Shown here piece by piece: positions 1 through 8,276 of a stretch of 64,000 nt of DNA; within the stretch, counting starts at the first letter, position 1, and every line of letters begins with the position of its first letter. Both the position numbers and the translations under genes were made by a program. Location of the stretch: NCBI GenBank assembly GCA_964622455.1, contig CAZUQP010000001.1, positions 33,561-97,560 on the forward strand. Reading direction: 5' to 3'. This DNA comes from CAZUQP01 sp964622455. Lineage in GTDB: Bacteria; Pseudomonadota; Gammaproteobacteria; DSM-16500. The notes beneath the pieces are model-generated. The model did no database searches. It was not told the DNA's origin and saw only the letters and a program-made list of their open reading frames with translations.

Positions 1-168
1 TGTTATAAAATTGTTGGGGATGATGAAGCGGATATTAACGATAATAAAATTTCAATTAGCTCCCCGATTGCGCGCGCACTGATTGGTAAATATGAAGGCG
101 ATCTTGTGGAAGTGCGCACACCTGAGGGTGTCACGGAATATGAAATTATTGAAGTGGCTTATGTTTAA
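1..168 (+). CDS. greA: GreA transcript cleavage factor, C-terminal part
   Basis: This is the last 55 codons of an open frame that enters from the left edge and stops at TAA 166-168. The translation contains YKIVGDDEAD and SSPIARALIGK, which are hallmarks of the GreA C-terminal FKBP-like domain that contacts RNA polymerase. GreA rescues backtracked RNA polymerase by stimulating cleavage of the nascent RNA. The stop overlaps the rlmE start by one base, so the two are probably co-transcribed; greA upstream of rlmE-ftsH is a common gammaproteobacterial order. The N-terminal coiled-coil lies outside the window. Confidence 0.93.
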   Translation, partial: CYKIVGDDEADINDNKISISSPIARALIGKYEGDLVEVRTPEGVTEYEIIEVAYV

Positions 169-779
169 TGCCGGGTAGCAAGAGCAGCCGTCGTTGGCTT
201 CACGAACATTTTTCAGATCCTTATGTCAAAAAAGCTCACAAAACTGGTGCGCGCGCACGTGCAGTTTATAAGTTAGAAGAACTGCAAGAGCGCGGTAAAT
301 TATTTAAGCCAGGCATGGTAGTCATTGATTTGGGTGCAGCACCAGGCAGTTGGTCGGAAGTGGTTGCCAAATGGGTGGGAAAAACAGGGCGCGTGATTGC
401 GCTTGATATTTTACCGATGTCACCGATTCCGGGTGTTGAATTTATTTTAGGTGATTTTGCTAAGCCTTCCGTCTTAGATGAATTATTAAAAACCTTGGGC
501 GATACCAAAGTGGATTGGGTGATATCGGATATGGCACCTAACATAAGCGGTATTGTGAGTGTGGATCAGCCGCGCTCTTTAGAATTAGCAGAATTAGCTT
601 TTGATTTGGCGCAAAAAGTATTACATCGAAAAGGCGGTTTGTTAGTGAAGGTGTTTCAAGGAGAGGGTTTTGATGCGTTTTTGTTAAATTTACGCGGTTG
701 TTTCAAAAAAGTTGTTATTCGTAAACCCAAGGCTTCCAAAGACCGCTCGCGGGAAGTCTATTTGCTGGCAAAAAATTAG
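168..779 (+). CDS. rlmE: 23S rRNA 2'-O-methyltransferase RlmE (FtsJ/RrmJ)
   Basis: A SAM-dependent methyltransferase of 203 residues (E. coli RlmE has 209). The family methylates the 2'-O of U2552 in the 23S A-loop late in 50S assembly. The SAM-binding loop DLGAAPGSW is at about residues 54-62. The K-D-K-E catalytic tetrad can be placed at K35 (AVYKLEEL), D121 (ISDMAPN), K161 (LLVKVFQGEG) and E196 (SREVYLL). The ATG at 168 overlaps the greA stop, so no separate promoter is expected. rlmE-ftsH is a widely conserved pair. Confidence 0.96.
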   Translation: MPGSKSSRRWLHEHFSDPYVKKAHKTGARARAVYKLEELQERGKLFKPGMVVIDLGAAPGSWSEVVAKWVGKTGRVIALDILPMSPIPGVEFILGDFAKPSVLDELLKTLGDTKVDWVISDMAPNISGIVSVDQPRSLELAELAFDLAQKVLHRKGGLLVKVFQGEGFDAFLLNLRGCFKKVVIRKPKASKDRSREVYLLAKN

Positions 780-867
780 GGGTTAAAAGGGTTCAAGGTA
801 GTTTCTCGATTTTACTTCAGGTATCATGAATAGATGAGCGATGAGATAGTGCAAAAGGGGCCGCAAG

Positions 868-2808
868 GTGAATGACACGATTAAAACGATACTGTTATGG
901 ATGGTGGCTGGGGTCATCTTAGTTTCCGTATTTAATGTTTTTGGGCCAAGACGTGAAGCGGAGCAACGCATCACTTATTCTGCATTTATCAGTGAAGTCA
1001 AGCAAGGCAATGTGAGTTCCGTCACTATTTCTGACCAAGAATTAATAGGCACTATGCAAAATAATAAGATATTTGCTACTTATTTGCCGATGGCCAATGA
1101 TACACAGCTTTTGGAAGAGCTCGTTAATAAGGGTGTCAATGTGAAAGGTAAACCGCCAGAACAACCAGGACTCTTGGTGCATTTACTTAGTTTATTACCT
1201 TGGATTGTTCTTTTTGCCATTTGGATTTATGTGCTTCGTCAACAAACAGGCGGTGGACGAGGCGGTGCATTTTCTTTTGGACGCAGCCGCGCGCGTTTAT
1301 TAAGTGAAGATCAAGTCAAAGTCACTTTTGCAGATGTTGCAGGAGTTGATGAAGCAAAAGAAGAAGTCAAAGAACTTGTCGAATTTTTACGTGACCCGGG
1401 TAAATTTCAAAAATTGGGCGGCAAAATTCCGCAGGGCGTGCTACTGGTTGGCCCTCCTGGAACAGGCAAAACATTATTAGCGAAAGCAGTGGCAGGGGAA
1501 GCTAAAGTTCCCTTCTTTACAATTTCCGGTTCTGACTTTGTTGAGATGTTTGTTGGCGTGGGCGCATCACGTGTACGCGATATGTTTGAGCAAGCCAAGA
1601 AACAAGCGCCCTGTATTATCTTTATTGATGAAATTGATGCGGTCGGCCGTCATCGCGGTGCGGGTCTTGGCGGCGGTCATGATGAGCGTGAACAAACGCT
1701 TAATCAATTATTGGTTGAAATGGATGGTTTTCAAGGCAATGAGGGTGTGATTGTGATTGCGGCCACTAACCGTCCTGATGTATTGGATAATGCATTATTG
1801 CGTCCCGGCCGATTTGATCGTCAAGTCGTCGTTGGTTTACCGGATGTGCGGGGGCGTGAGCAAATTATTCGTGTTCATATGCGTAAAGTGCCTTTGGCAG
1901 ATGATGTGAATCCTGGGGTGATTGCACGAGGTACGCCTGGATTTTCGGGTGCAGACCTTGCCAATATTGTCAATGAAGCGGCTTTGTTTGCAGCGCGCGC
2001 AAATAAACGTGCAGTAGGCATGCTAGAATTTGAAAAAGCAAAAGATAAAGTGATCATGGGCGCTGAACGCCGTTCAATGGTGATGAGTGAATCAGAAAAG
2101 AAATTAACAGCGTATCATGAAGCGGGCCATGCCATTGTAGGCCTTTTAGTGCCTGAACATGATCCAGTCCATAAAGTCACTATTATTCCTCGCGGCCGGG
2201 CATTAGGCGTGACGATGTTCTTACCGGAAGGTGATCGTTACAGTTATAGCAAAGAACATTTAGAAAGTAAGATTTCCAGTTTATTTGGCGGCCGGATTGC
2301 AGAAGTCATTATTTTTGGGCCCAGTAAAGTGACAACCGGTGCTTCCAATGATATTCAAAAAGCAACAGAGCTAGCGCGAAATATGGTGACTAAATGGGGG
2401 CTTTCTGAAAAATTAGGCCCGCTCACTTTTGGAGAAGATGAAAAAGAAGTGTTTTTAGGCCATGCGGTTGCGCGGCATAAAGAAATTTCTGAAACAACAT
2501 CAGGTCTGATTGATCAAGAAATCCATGTCATTGTTGATCGTAATTACCAACGCGCAGAAAAAATTCTCAAAGAAAATTTAGACAAACTGCATGCGATGGC
2601 TGAGGCGCTTATTAAATATGAAACAATAGGGCAAGAGCAAATTCAAGATGTGATGTCAGGTAAACCCGCGCGCGAGCCTTCTGATTGGCAAGATGGAAAT
2701 AGTAAAAAAGAGAAAATTAAAACACCGCCGCCTGTTGATGAACAAGATACACCGGAGATTTTGAAAAAAGACGATAATCAAGGACTGCATTCTGCGCATG
2801 ATGAGTAA
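868..2808 (+). CDS. ftsH: ATP-dependent zinc metalloprotease FtsH
   Basis: A membrane-anchored AAA+ protease of 646 residues that degrades misfolded membrane proteins and regulatory targets, among them LpxC in E. coli. Order: transmembrane segment (about 5-25), periplasmic region, second transmembrane segment (about 104-124), AAA domain with Walker A GPPGTGKT near residue 195, Walker B IIFIDEID and the arginine-finger region RPGRFDR, then the zinc-protease HEAGH near residue 417. The start is GTG at 868 with a purine-rich AAAAGGGG upstream. The C-terminal tail is long and charged. lpxC, its classic substrate gene, is also in this window (33055). Confidence 0.97.
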   Translation: MNDTIKTILLWMVAGVILVSVFNVFGPRREAEQRITYSAFISEVKQGNVSSVTISDQELIGTMQNNKIFATYLPMANDTQLLEELVNKGVNVKGKPPEQPGLLVHLLSLLPWIVLFAIWIYVLRQQTGGGRGGAFSFGRSRARLLSEDQVKVTFADVAGVDEAKEEVKELVEFLRDPGKFQKLGGKIPQGVLLVGPPGTGKTLLAKAVAGEAKVPFFTISGSDFVEMFVGVGASRVRDMFEQAKKQAPCIIFIDEIDAVGRHRGAGLGGGHDEREQTLNQLLVEMDGFQGNEGVIVIAATNRPDVLDNALLRPGRFDRQVVVGLPDVRGREQIIRVHMRKVPLADDVNPGVIARGTPGFSGADLANIVNEAALFAARANKRAVGMLEFEKAKDKVIMGAERRSMVMSESEKKLTAYHEAGHAIVGLLVPEHDPVHKVTIIPRGRALGVTMFLPEGDRYSYSKEHLESKISSLFGGRIAEVIIFGPSKVTTGASNDIQKATELARNMVTKWGLSEKLGPLTFGEDEKEVFLGHAVARHKEISETTSGLIDQEIHVIVDRNYQRAEKILKENLDKLHAMAEALIKYETIGQEQIQDVMSGKPAREPSDWQDGNSKKEKIKTPPPVDEQDTPEILKKDDNQGLHSAHDE

Positions 2809-4162
2809 TTCTACTGAAAAACCACAACGTAAATATTTTGGGACTGATGGAATTCGCGGGCGCGTAGGTATATGGCCTGTGACACCCGATTTTATTTTAA
2901 AATTAGGCTGGGCAGTCGGTAAAGTATTGGCGCGTCAAGAATCTGGTAAGGTGTTAATTGGAAAAGATACGCGTATATCTGGCTATATGTTTGAATCAGC
3001 GCTTGAAGCAGGTCTTGCAGCAGCAGGGGTTGATATTCATTTGTTAGGGCCTATGCCAACGCCGGCTATTGCTTATTTAACGCGTACCTTGCGTGCTCAA
3101 GCGGGCATTGTGATTAGCGCTTCGCATAATCCCTATTATGATAATGGGATTAAGTTTTTTTCAGCACAAGGAACAAAATTACCAGACGAATTGGAAATTG
3201 CAATTGAGGAACAGTTAGAAAAAACCATGACAACGGTTGATTCCGCAGAGCTTGGCAAAGCGATCCGTATTGTGGATGCACCTGGCCGTTATATTGAATT
3301 TTGTAAAAGTACGGTGTCATCCGATATTACTTTGAGCGGATTGAAAATAGTAGTTGATTGTGCAAATGGTGCAGCTTATCACATCGCGCCAAGTGTTTTT
3401 ATGGAATTGGGCGCAGATGTTCTCGAACTTGGCATTGAGCCAAATGGATTAAATATTAATTCAGAATGCGGCGCAACACACACAGACAATTTAAGACAAA
3501 CGGTTGTGCGTGAAAAAGCAGACTTAGGTCTTGCCTTAGATGGTGATGGCGATCGTGTCATTATGGTTGACCATGAAGGCCAAGTATTAGATGGTGATGA
3601 TTTGCTTTATATTATTTCAAAACACCACCATGAATTGGGTCTTTTAAAAGGCGGATTAGTGGGTACTTTTATGTCTAATTTAGGCCTTGAGCTTGCGATT
3701 CGCGAAATGGGTTTTGATTTAGTGCGAGTACCGGTAGGTGACCGATATATTGTGGCTGAATTGATGAAGCGTCAATGGCATTTAGGCGGCGAACCTTCCG
3801 GCCATATTATTTGTTCGGATGCGATTACCACAGGCGATGGCATCATTACTGCACTACAAGTTCTCTCAGCGATGTGTCATAAAATGCAATCACTCGCGCA
3901 ATTAAAACAAGGATTGCATCGTTATCCGCAAGTCTTAGTCAATGTCAGTGTGACGCAAGATGTTGACCCCATCCAAAATGTTAGTGTCCGCGCTGCTCTT
4001 CATGAGGCAGAAAGCTCTTTAGGCGCAACAGGCCGAGTACTGCTGAGACGCTCTGGAACAGAGCCCCTGGTGCGCGTGATGGTTGAAGGGAATGATGAGG
4101 TGCGCGTGAGGCAGTTAGCAGATCAGCTTGCAGCGGTCGTCAAAGAAGAATTAGCGAAATAA
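2798..4162 (+). CDS. glmM: Phosphoglucosamine mutase GlmM
   Basis: Converts glucosamine-6-phosphate to glucosamine-1-phosphate for UDP-GlcNAc, feeding peptidoglycan and lipid A. There are 454 residues in the alpha-D-phosphohexomutase fold: FGTDGIRG near the N-terminus, the active-site phosphoserine in VISASHNP (about S109), the metal loop DGDGDR and the phosphate-binding RRSGTEPLVR near the C-terminus. The start overlaps the end of ftsH by 11 bases; ATG 2801 is an equally possible start. In most gammaproteobacteria folP lies between ftsH and glmM; here there is no room for it. Confidence 0.96.
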   Translation: MMSNSTEKPQRKYFGTDGIRGRVGIWPVTPDFILKLGWAVGKVLARQESGKVLIGKDTRISGYMFESALEAGLAAAGVDIHLLGPMPTPAIAYLTRTLRAQAGIVISASHNPYYDNGIKFFSAQGTKLPDELEIAIEEQLEKTMTTVDSAELGKAIRIVDAPGRYIEFCKSTVSSDITLSGLKIVVDCANGAAYHIAPSVFMELGADVLELGIEPNGLNINSECGATHTDNLRQTVVREKADLGLALDGDGDRVIMVDHEGQVLDGDDLLYIISKHHHELGLLKGGLVGTFMSNLGLELAIREMGFDLVRVPVGDRYIVAELMKRQWHLGGEPSGHIICSDAITTGDGIITALQVLSAMCHKMQSLAQLKQGLHRYPQVLVNVSVTQDVDPIQNVSVRAALHEAESSLGATGRVLLRRSGTEPLVRVMVEGNDEVRVRQLADQLAAVVKEELAK

Positions 4163-4209
4163 AAATAAAATATATAACTGTCCACACAATGACGCTATAA
4201 AGATAACCA

Positions 4210-4243
4210 ATCATCGCTCACAAGGTTAATTGAGAGCGATGAT
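4210..4243. terminator. Stem-loop between convergent glmM and HU gene
   Basis: A perfect 10-bp inverted repeat (ATCATCGCTC and GAGCGATGAT) flanks a 14-base loop, placed between two convergent genes. It lacks a clean T-run on the plus side (TTTT comes about 14 bases later), so it is a possible bidirectional terminator rather than a textbook one. Confidence 0.45.
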
Positions 4244-4260
4244 CTAGATTGTGGAGTATT

Positions 4261-4674
4261 TTAGAGCGCCATCTCTTTCAACTTTCTGAGTGCTCTAATT
4301 TTAACTGCTCTGCGAGCAGGTTTAGCTTTGAACATGATTTCTTCGCCAGTAAAGGGATTTCTACCTTTTCGGGCAGGTGTCGCGGGTTTTTTGACGACGC
4401 TAATTTTCATGAGGCCGGGCATCACGAATTTGCCAGGACCGCGTGATTTAACATGTAGCTCAATCAATGTACCTATTCCATCAAGAACTGCATTAACATC
4501 TTTTTTGGGTAGAGCAGTCATATCCGTTAACGCTCTTAAAATACCGCTTTTGGTTAAAGGATCTTTGACGACTGGTATTGCCACCTTTTTAGATGCGGCC
4601 TTCATTGCTGTTTTTGCTGATTTCCTCTTTACAGATTTCCTTCTAGATTTGGCAGAAACTTTTTTAGCAGCCAT
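4261..4674 (-). CDS. HU-family DNA-binding protein with histone H1-like lysine-rich tail
   Basis: A probable nucleoid protein of 137 residues. Residues 1-38 are Lys/Ser/Ala/Arg-rich, resembling bacterial H1-like tails. Residues 39-137 form an HU/IHF-type domain with the DNA-binding arm signature GRNPFTGEE (104-112), followed by KAKPARRAVK. The start at 4674 is chosen because it has a good AGAGGA ribosome binding site; an in-frame extension to 4764 is unsupported and looks non-coding. Similar extended HU proteins are known in Legionellales and xanthomonads. It is transcribed alone, convergent to glmM and divergent from rplM. Its exact role, chromosome compaction or regulation, is inference. 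Confidence 0.85.
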   Translation of the reverse strand: MAAKKVSAKSRRKSVKRKSAKTAMKAASKKVAIPVVKDPLTKSGILRALTDMTALPKKDVNAVLDGIGTLIELHVKSRGPGKFVMPGLMKISVVKKPATPARKGRNPFTGEEIMFKAKPARRAVKIRALRKLKEMAL

Positions 4675-4887
4675 TGTTGATTCCTCTTTAAAATAAGTCA
4701 AAATGATGCAATGCCTACAATAACATATCTTGATAATTTTGCGAGTATTTTTGTAACAAAACACGAAAAATATAAGATAAGATCTGAAAAAGGATTCTAA
4801 ACAGGCTAAAATCTAACTCTTTTATAAAAGATAGTCTTTTTGTGCTTAAATACCCTCTAAAAATTAAGCCAAAATCGCGCGCTCCGC

Positions 4888-4914
4888 TTGCTTGTTATCG
4901 GGCATTGCTATAAA
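4888..4914 (+). promoter_or_regulatory. Candidate promoter for rplM-rpsI
   Basis: TTGCTT at 4888-4893 and TATAAA at 4909-4914 are separated by 15 bases. The -10 is preceded by TGC, making an extended -10, which can compensate for the short spacer. It lies 48 bases before the rplM start. The rest of 4675-4962, between the divergent HU gene and rplM, shows no other clear feature. Confidence 0.45.
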
Positions 4915-4962
4915 ATTCAACGTCTTTTTTATATTGTTTTGCTCCATTGGAGTAGGAGTCAG

Positions 4963-5394
4963 ATGAGAACTTATAACGCAAAAAATGAAACGACCAGTCA
5001 TCAGTGGTATCTTATTGATGCATCAGGGAAAACACTTGGCAGACTTGCTAGCGAAGTCGCAAAGCGCTTGCGCGGCAAGCATAAGCCTATTTATACCTCT
5101 CACGTTGATACAGGCGACTATATTGTGGTTATTAATGCGCGATCAGTGAAGGTCAGTGGTAATAAATCCAAAGATAAGATTTATTACAGCCATTCGGGTT
5201 ATCCTGGCGGTATCAAGGAAATAGCTTTTGATAAACTATTAGCAAAAAAACCAGAACGGATTATTGAAATTGCAGTAAAAGGCATGTTACCTAAAAATCC
5301 ATTAGGCCGTGCTATGTACCGCAAATTAAAAGTGTATGCAGGTGCTGATCATCCTCATACAGCACAACAACCCCAGCAATTAGATTTGGAATAA
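4963..5394 (+). CDS. rplM: 50S ribosomal protein L13
   Basis: An early-assembly protein of the large subunit, 143 residues (E. coli 142). The start is placed at ATG 4963 because the translation MRTYNAKNETT matches the family start and a GGAG-type site (TAGGAG) precedes it; the 25 upstream in-frame codons do not look coding. Conserved stretches include WYLIDASGKTLGRLAS and MLPKNPLGRAMYRKLKVY. It forms the classic rplM-rpsI operon, 4 bases before rpsI. Confidence 0.97.
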   Translation: MRTYNAKNETTSHQWYLIDASGKTLGRLASEVAKRLRGKHKPIYTSHVDTGDYIVVINARSVKVSGNKSKDKIYYSHSGYPGGIKEIAFDKLLAKKPERIIEIAVKGMLPKNPLGRAMYRKLKVYAGADHPHTAQQPQQLDLE

Positions 5395-5398
5395 ACTT

Positions 5399-5824
5399 AT
5401 GGCAGTAACAGAACGCTATTATGGTACCGGCCGTCGTAAAACATCGACTGCGCGCGTATACTTAACACCAGGCAAAGGCAGCATTACAGTGAATAATCAG
5501 GTGCTCGAAAATTATTTTGGACGTAAAACATCACAAATGATTGTGCGTCAACCCCTTGAGGTGACGCAGCTATTAAATCAGTTTGATGTGGCGGTAAAAG
5601 TCAAGGGCGGCGGCATTAACGGTCAAGCAGGCGCTATCCGTCATGGTATTGCACGTGCACTGTTACAATTTGAACGTGAGAGCGGTGCCGATATCTATGC
5701 CGAAAACTCAGTGCGCAAATTGTTACGTACCGCCGGTTATTTAACGCGTGATGCACGCGAAGTAGAACGTAAGAAGGTCGGATTGAAGAAGGCTCGTAAA
5801 GATACGCAGTATTCTAAACGTTAG
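5399..5824 (+). CDS. rpsI: 30S ribosomal protein S9
   Basis: A small-subunit protein whose C-terminal tail reaches the P-site tRNA. The translation begins YYGTGRRKTSTARVYL and ends in the universal SKR. At 141 residues it is about 10 longer than the E. coli protein (130). The extra residues fall between RALLQFE and KLLRTAGYLTRDAR (sequence RESGADIYAENSVR), a region facing away from the tail. It is co-transcribed with rplM. Confidence 0.97.
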   Translation: MAVTERYYGTGRRKTSTARVYLTPGKGSITVNNQVLENYFGRKTSQMIVRQPLEVTQLLNQFDVAVKVKGGGINGQAGAIRHGIARALLQFERESGADIYAENSVRKLLRTAGYLTRDAREVERKKVGLKKARKDTQYSKR

Positions 5825-5879
5825 TCCATTTTTTTATTCAATCATGGAGTGTTCTTAGGAAAGTATTACAAAGTCCTGT

Positions 5880-5953
5880 TGGGGGATCGTCTAGCGGTAG
5901 GACAGCGGACTCTGACTCCGTTAACCTAGGTTCGAATCCTAGTCCCCCAGCCA
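5880..5953 (+). tRNA. tRNA-Gln, anticodon CTG
   Basis: A full cloverleaf can be drawn. The acceptor TGGGGGA (5880-5886) pairs with TCCCCCA (5943-5949). The anticodon stem GCGGA/TCCGT closes loop CTCTGAC with anticodon CTG. The T arm is CTAGG-TTCGAAT-CCTAG. CCA is encoded at 5951-5953. It reads CAG codons. It stands alone between rpsI and sspA. Confidence 0.95.
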
Positions 5954-5989
5954 GTCGTCTAGAAGTGTTATTTTGAGAGGTATGCAGAA

Positions 5990-6637
5990 ATGGCAATTGT
6001 TGCCAATAAACGATCGATCATGACGCTTTATTCAGGCGGGCTCGATATTATGAGTCATCGCGTGCGTATTGTATTAGCAGAAAAAGGCGTTTCAGTTGAT
6101 GTAATTAATGTAGGCCCTAATGAAAAACCAGAAGATTTACACGAATTGAATCCATACGGAACTACGCCGATGTTAGTTGACCGCGAATTAGTTTTGTATG
6201 ATGCAAACATCATCATGGAATATCTAGATGAGCGTTTTCCACATCCGCCTTTAATGCCGGTTTATCCCGTCGCGCGCGCTAAAACACGTTTAATGATTTA
6301 TCGTGTCGATCGGGAATGGAGCAGCTTGGTTCATAAAATTGAGCAAGGTAAATCTGCAGAGGTTCAGGCAGCAGGTAAGGAATTGCGGGGTTATTTGGTA
6401 AAACTCGCGCCTGTTTTTGCAAGTTCTGCTTTCTTTTTGAATGAAGAATTTTCATTGATTGACTGCTGTATTGCACCTATTTTGTGGCGATTGCCTTCAT
6501 GGGGTATTACTTTACCGCCTGAAGCTAAAGCAGTTTATAAGTATGCTGAACGCATGTTTGCGCGTGATTCTTTTCAAGCTAGCTTAACGGAAGCCGAGCA
6601 AGATTTACGTAAAGCACCTTATACGGAAGCAGTTTAA
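5990..6637 (+). CDS. sspA: Stringent starvation protein A (GST-fold RNA polymerase partner)
   Basis: 215 residues with a glutathione-S-transferase fold: an N-terminal thioredoxin-like half (MTLYSGGLDIMSHRVRIVLAEKG; LNPYGTTPMLVDRELVLYDANIIMEYLDERFP) and an all-helical C-terminal half. SspA binds RNA polymerase and modulates sigma-70 transcription in stationary phase and acid stress, and it controls virulence genes in several intracellular gammaproteobacteria. It lies 30 bases upstream of sspB, the usual operon. Confidence 0.93.
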   Translation: MAIVANKRSIMTLYSGGLDIMSHRVRIVLAEKGVSVDVINVGPNEKPEDLHELNPYGTTPMLVDRELVLYDANIIMEYLDERFPHPPLMPVYPVARAKTRLMIYRVDREWSSLVHKIEQGKSAEVQAAGKELRGYLVKLAPVFASSAFFLNEEFSLIDCCIAPILWRLPSWGITLPPEAKAVYKYAERMFARDSFQASLTEAEQDLRKAPYTEAV

Positions 6638-6667
6638 TCTAAAATGTAGTATGGACGAGGTCTCTCC

Positions 6668-7075
6668 ATGTTATCTAATAAACCTTACTTGATTCGTGCC
6701 TTTTATGATTGGATTGTTGATAGTGCGTGCACACCATTCGTTTTAATTAATGCATTAATTCGTGGTTGTAAAGTCCCCGAAGAATTTATCGAAAATAATC
6801 AAATTACATTAAATGTTTCTCCAAATGCTGTTCGTGATTTTAAAATTACTAAAGATGTTCTTGAATTTAGGGCTTCTTTTTCGGGTGTAGTGCATATTAT
6901 TTCTGTTCCTCTCAAATCTGTTCTGGCGATTTATGCGCAGGAAAATCAGCAGGGAATGTTTTTTGATTATGAAGATGATGAGACAGAGGAAGGGTGGTCA
7001 GACACTTCAACAGGGCAGACAGCCGATACGCTTAAAACAGACAAAAAACGTTCTCACTTACGATTGGTTGAGTAG
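6668..7075 (+). CDS. sspB: ClpXP protease specificity-enhancing factor SspB
   Basis: An adaptor that delivers ssrA-tagged proteins to ClpXP. In the 135 residues, residues 1-95 form the substrate-binding fold (KPYLIRAFYDWIVDSACTPFVLI). After that comes an acidic, flexible linker, and the C-terminal LRLVE corresponds to the ClpX-binding XB peptide. The pairing with sspA supports the call. Confidence 0.93.
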   Translation: MLSNKPYLIRAFYDWIVDSACTPFVLINALIRGCKVPEEFIENNQITLNVSPNAVRDFKITKDVLEFRASFSGVVHIISVPLKSVLAIYAQENQQGMFFDYEDDETEEGWSDTSTGQTADTLKTDKKRSHLRLVE

Positions 7076-7092
7076 CATCGGAAAAAAGTACC

Positions 7093-7680
7093 TTACGTTT
7101 TACTGATTGTGATATATCCAAAAATGGTAACTACACTCTGTACTCCATCCGTCGTTCTCGCAAGGTCTGTGGCGATCTCCGCCTCTTCCTTTGGCAGAAG
7201 ACCCATTAAATAAACAACGCCATTTTCAGTAATGACTTTAATTTGGGCCGGGTCAACTCCATTGGTTGCAAGTAATTTTGATTTAATTTTCGTAGTAATC
7301 CATGAATCACTCACTTGTACCAAAGCAGAGGCTGGTGCTGAGACGGTAATTAAATTATGAACTTCATCAGCTTCTGAAATTTTTCTAACGATTTTTTCAA
7401 TGTCTTCCTTTTGAGAAGCTTCTGGAACTTGTCCTGTCAGTAATACTACACCATTAAAACTTGAGACTGAAACTCGTGTGTTAGCAAAACGGGTGTTATC
7501 TAAATAAATTTCCCGCTCAGCTTTCATCGTTACGTAATGATCATTCAATGTAGTTTGAATACTTTGTCGATTATAAACAGCTTGCCCGCTTGTTATTGCC
7601 GCATTCATACAGCCTTGCAAAGAAAAAGAAACGAATGAAACCAATAAAAAAACAGCTATTTTTTTTCGAGTACTATCCAT
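7093..7680 (-). CDS. BON-domain outer-membrane lipoprotein (DolP/YraP-like), copy 2
   Basis: 195 residues. The signal peptide ends in lipobox SLQGC, so Cys24 would be lipidated. Two BON domains follow (about 45-115 and 120-190) with the motif TENGVVYLMGLLPKEEA in the second. The DolP family maintains outer-membrane integrity and in E. coli localises to the division site. It is the last gene of the lpoA-yraN-diaA-dolP block and resembles the next gene upstream, so the pair looks like a tandem duplication. Which copy is the true DolP cannot be said. Confidence 0.85.
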   Translation of the reverse strand: MDSTRKKIAVFLLVSFVSFSLQGCMNAAITSGQAVYNRQSIQTTLNDHYVTMKAEREIYLDNTRFANTRVSVSSFNGVVLLTGQVPEASQKEDIEKIVRKISEADEVHNLITVSAPASALVQVSDSWITTKIKSKLLATNGVDPAQIKVITENGVVYLMGLLPKEEAEIATDLARTTDGVQSVVTIFGYITISKT

Positions 7681-7706
7681 GTTAATTCAGTCCATTGTAT
7701 TTGAAA

Positions 7707-8276
7707 TTAGTTTGTGTATTGAAAAATTTTCACAACTCTTTGTACGCCAGCGACTTGGCGGGCAATTTCAACCGCCATATCGGCTTGTTCTCGACTGACG
7801 ATCCCCATTAAATAAACGCTGCCATTTTCGGTGACGACTTTAATAGTGCCTGATTGTAAATCTTTTGTAGCAAGCATCTGAGTTTTAATTTTAGCCGTAA
7901 TCCAAGAGTCACTGGCGCGTGTTAGGGATGAAGTTGGTCCCTTGATTGTAATTTCATTATATACTTTCACAACATCAGGCACGCCCTTCGCAATATCTTC
8001 TGCTTGTTGACGTTCAGCAGCTGTTGTGGTTTCACCCGTGAGTAAAACAACACGGTTAAAACAGGTGACTTCAATGTGGTTGTTTTCTTGTAAGTGAGGC
8101 ACACTTCCTATTTTATCTGAAATTTGTTTAGTAATTTCTTGGTCTTTCAATATTTTTTCTAATTTGCGATGATCATAAACCACTGCAACAGCTGCAGCAC
8201 CGGCAGCCGCTCCCGCAACAAAAAAACACCCTTGCAAAGATAGAAAGAGGCTGACTACGATAATTAATTTTTTCAT
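7707..8276 (-). CDS. BON-domain outer-membrane lipoprotein (DolP/YraP-like), copy 1
   Basis: 189 residues, lipobox SLQGC (Cys17), then a short Ala/Gly-rich stretch and two BON domains; the second contains TENGSVYLMGIVSREQAD, close to the paralogue downstream. The start ATG overlaps the diaA stop (ATGA), so translation is coupled. Predicted to be an outer-membrane lipoprotein facing the periplasm. Position directly after diaA matches E. coli yraP/dolP. Confidence 0.87.
   Translation of the reverse strand: MKKLIIVVSLFLSLQGCFFVAGAAAGAAAVAVVYDHRKLEKILKDQEITKQISDKIGSVPHLQENNHIEVTCFNRVVLLTGETTTAAERQQAEDIAKGVPDVVKVYNEITIKGPTSSLTRASDSWITAKIKTQMLATKDLQSGTIKVVTENGSVYLMGIVSREQADMAVEIARQVAGVQRVVKIFQYTN

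Noticed and set aside
4328..4696. Plus-strand frame of 122 codons opposite the HU gene
   Set aside because: Antisense of the Lys-rich HU coding sequence; composition explains the open frame.
5821..5879. Possible terminator after rpsI
   Set aside because: A T-run is present but no convincing stem precedes it.
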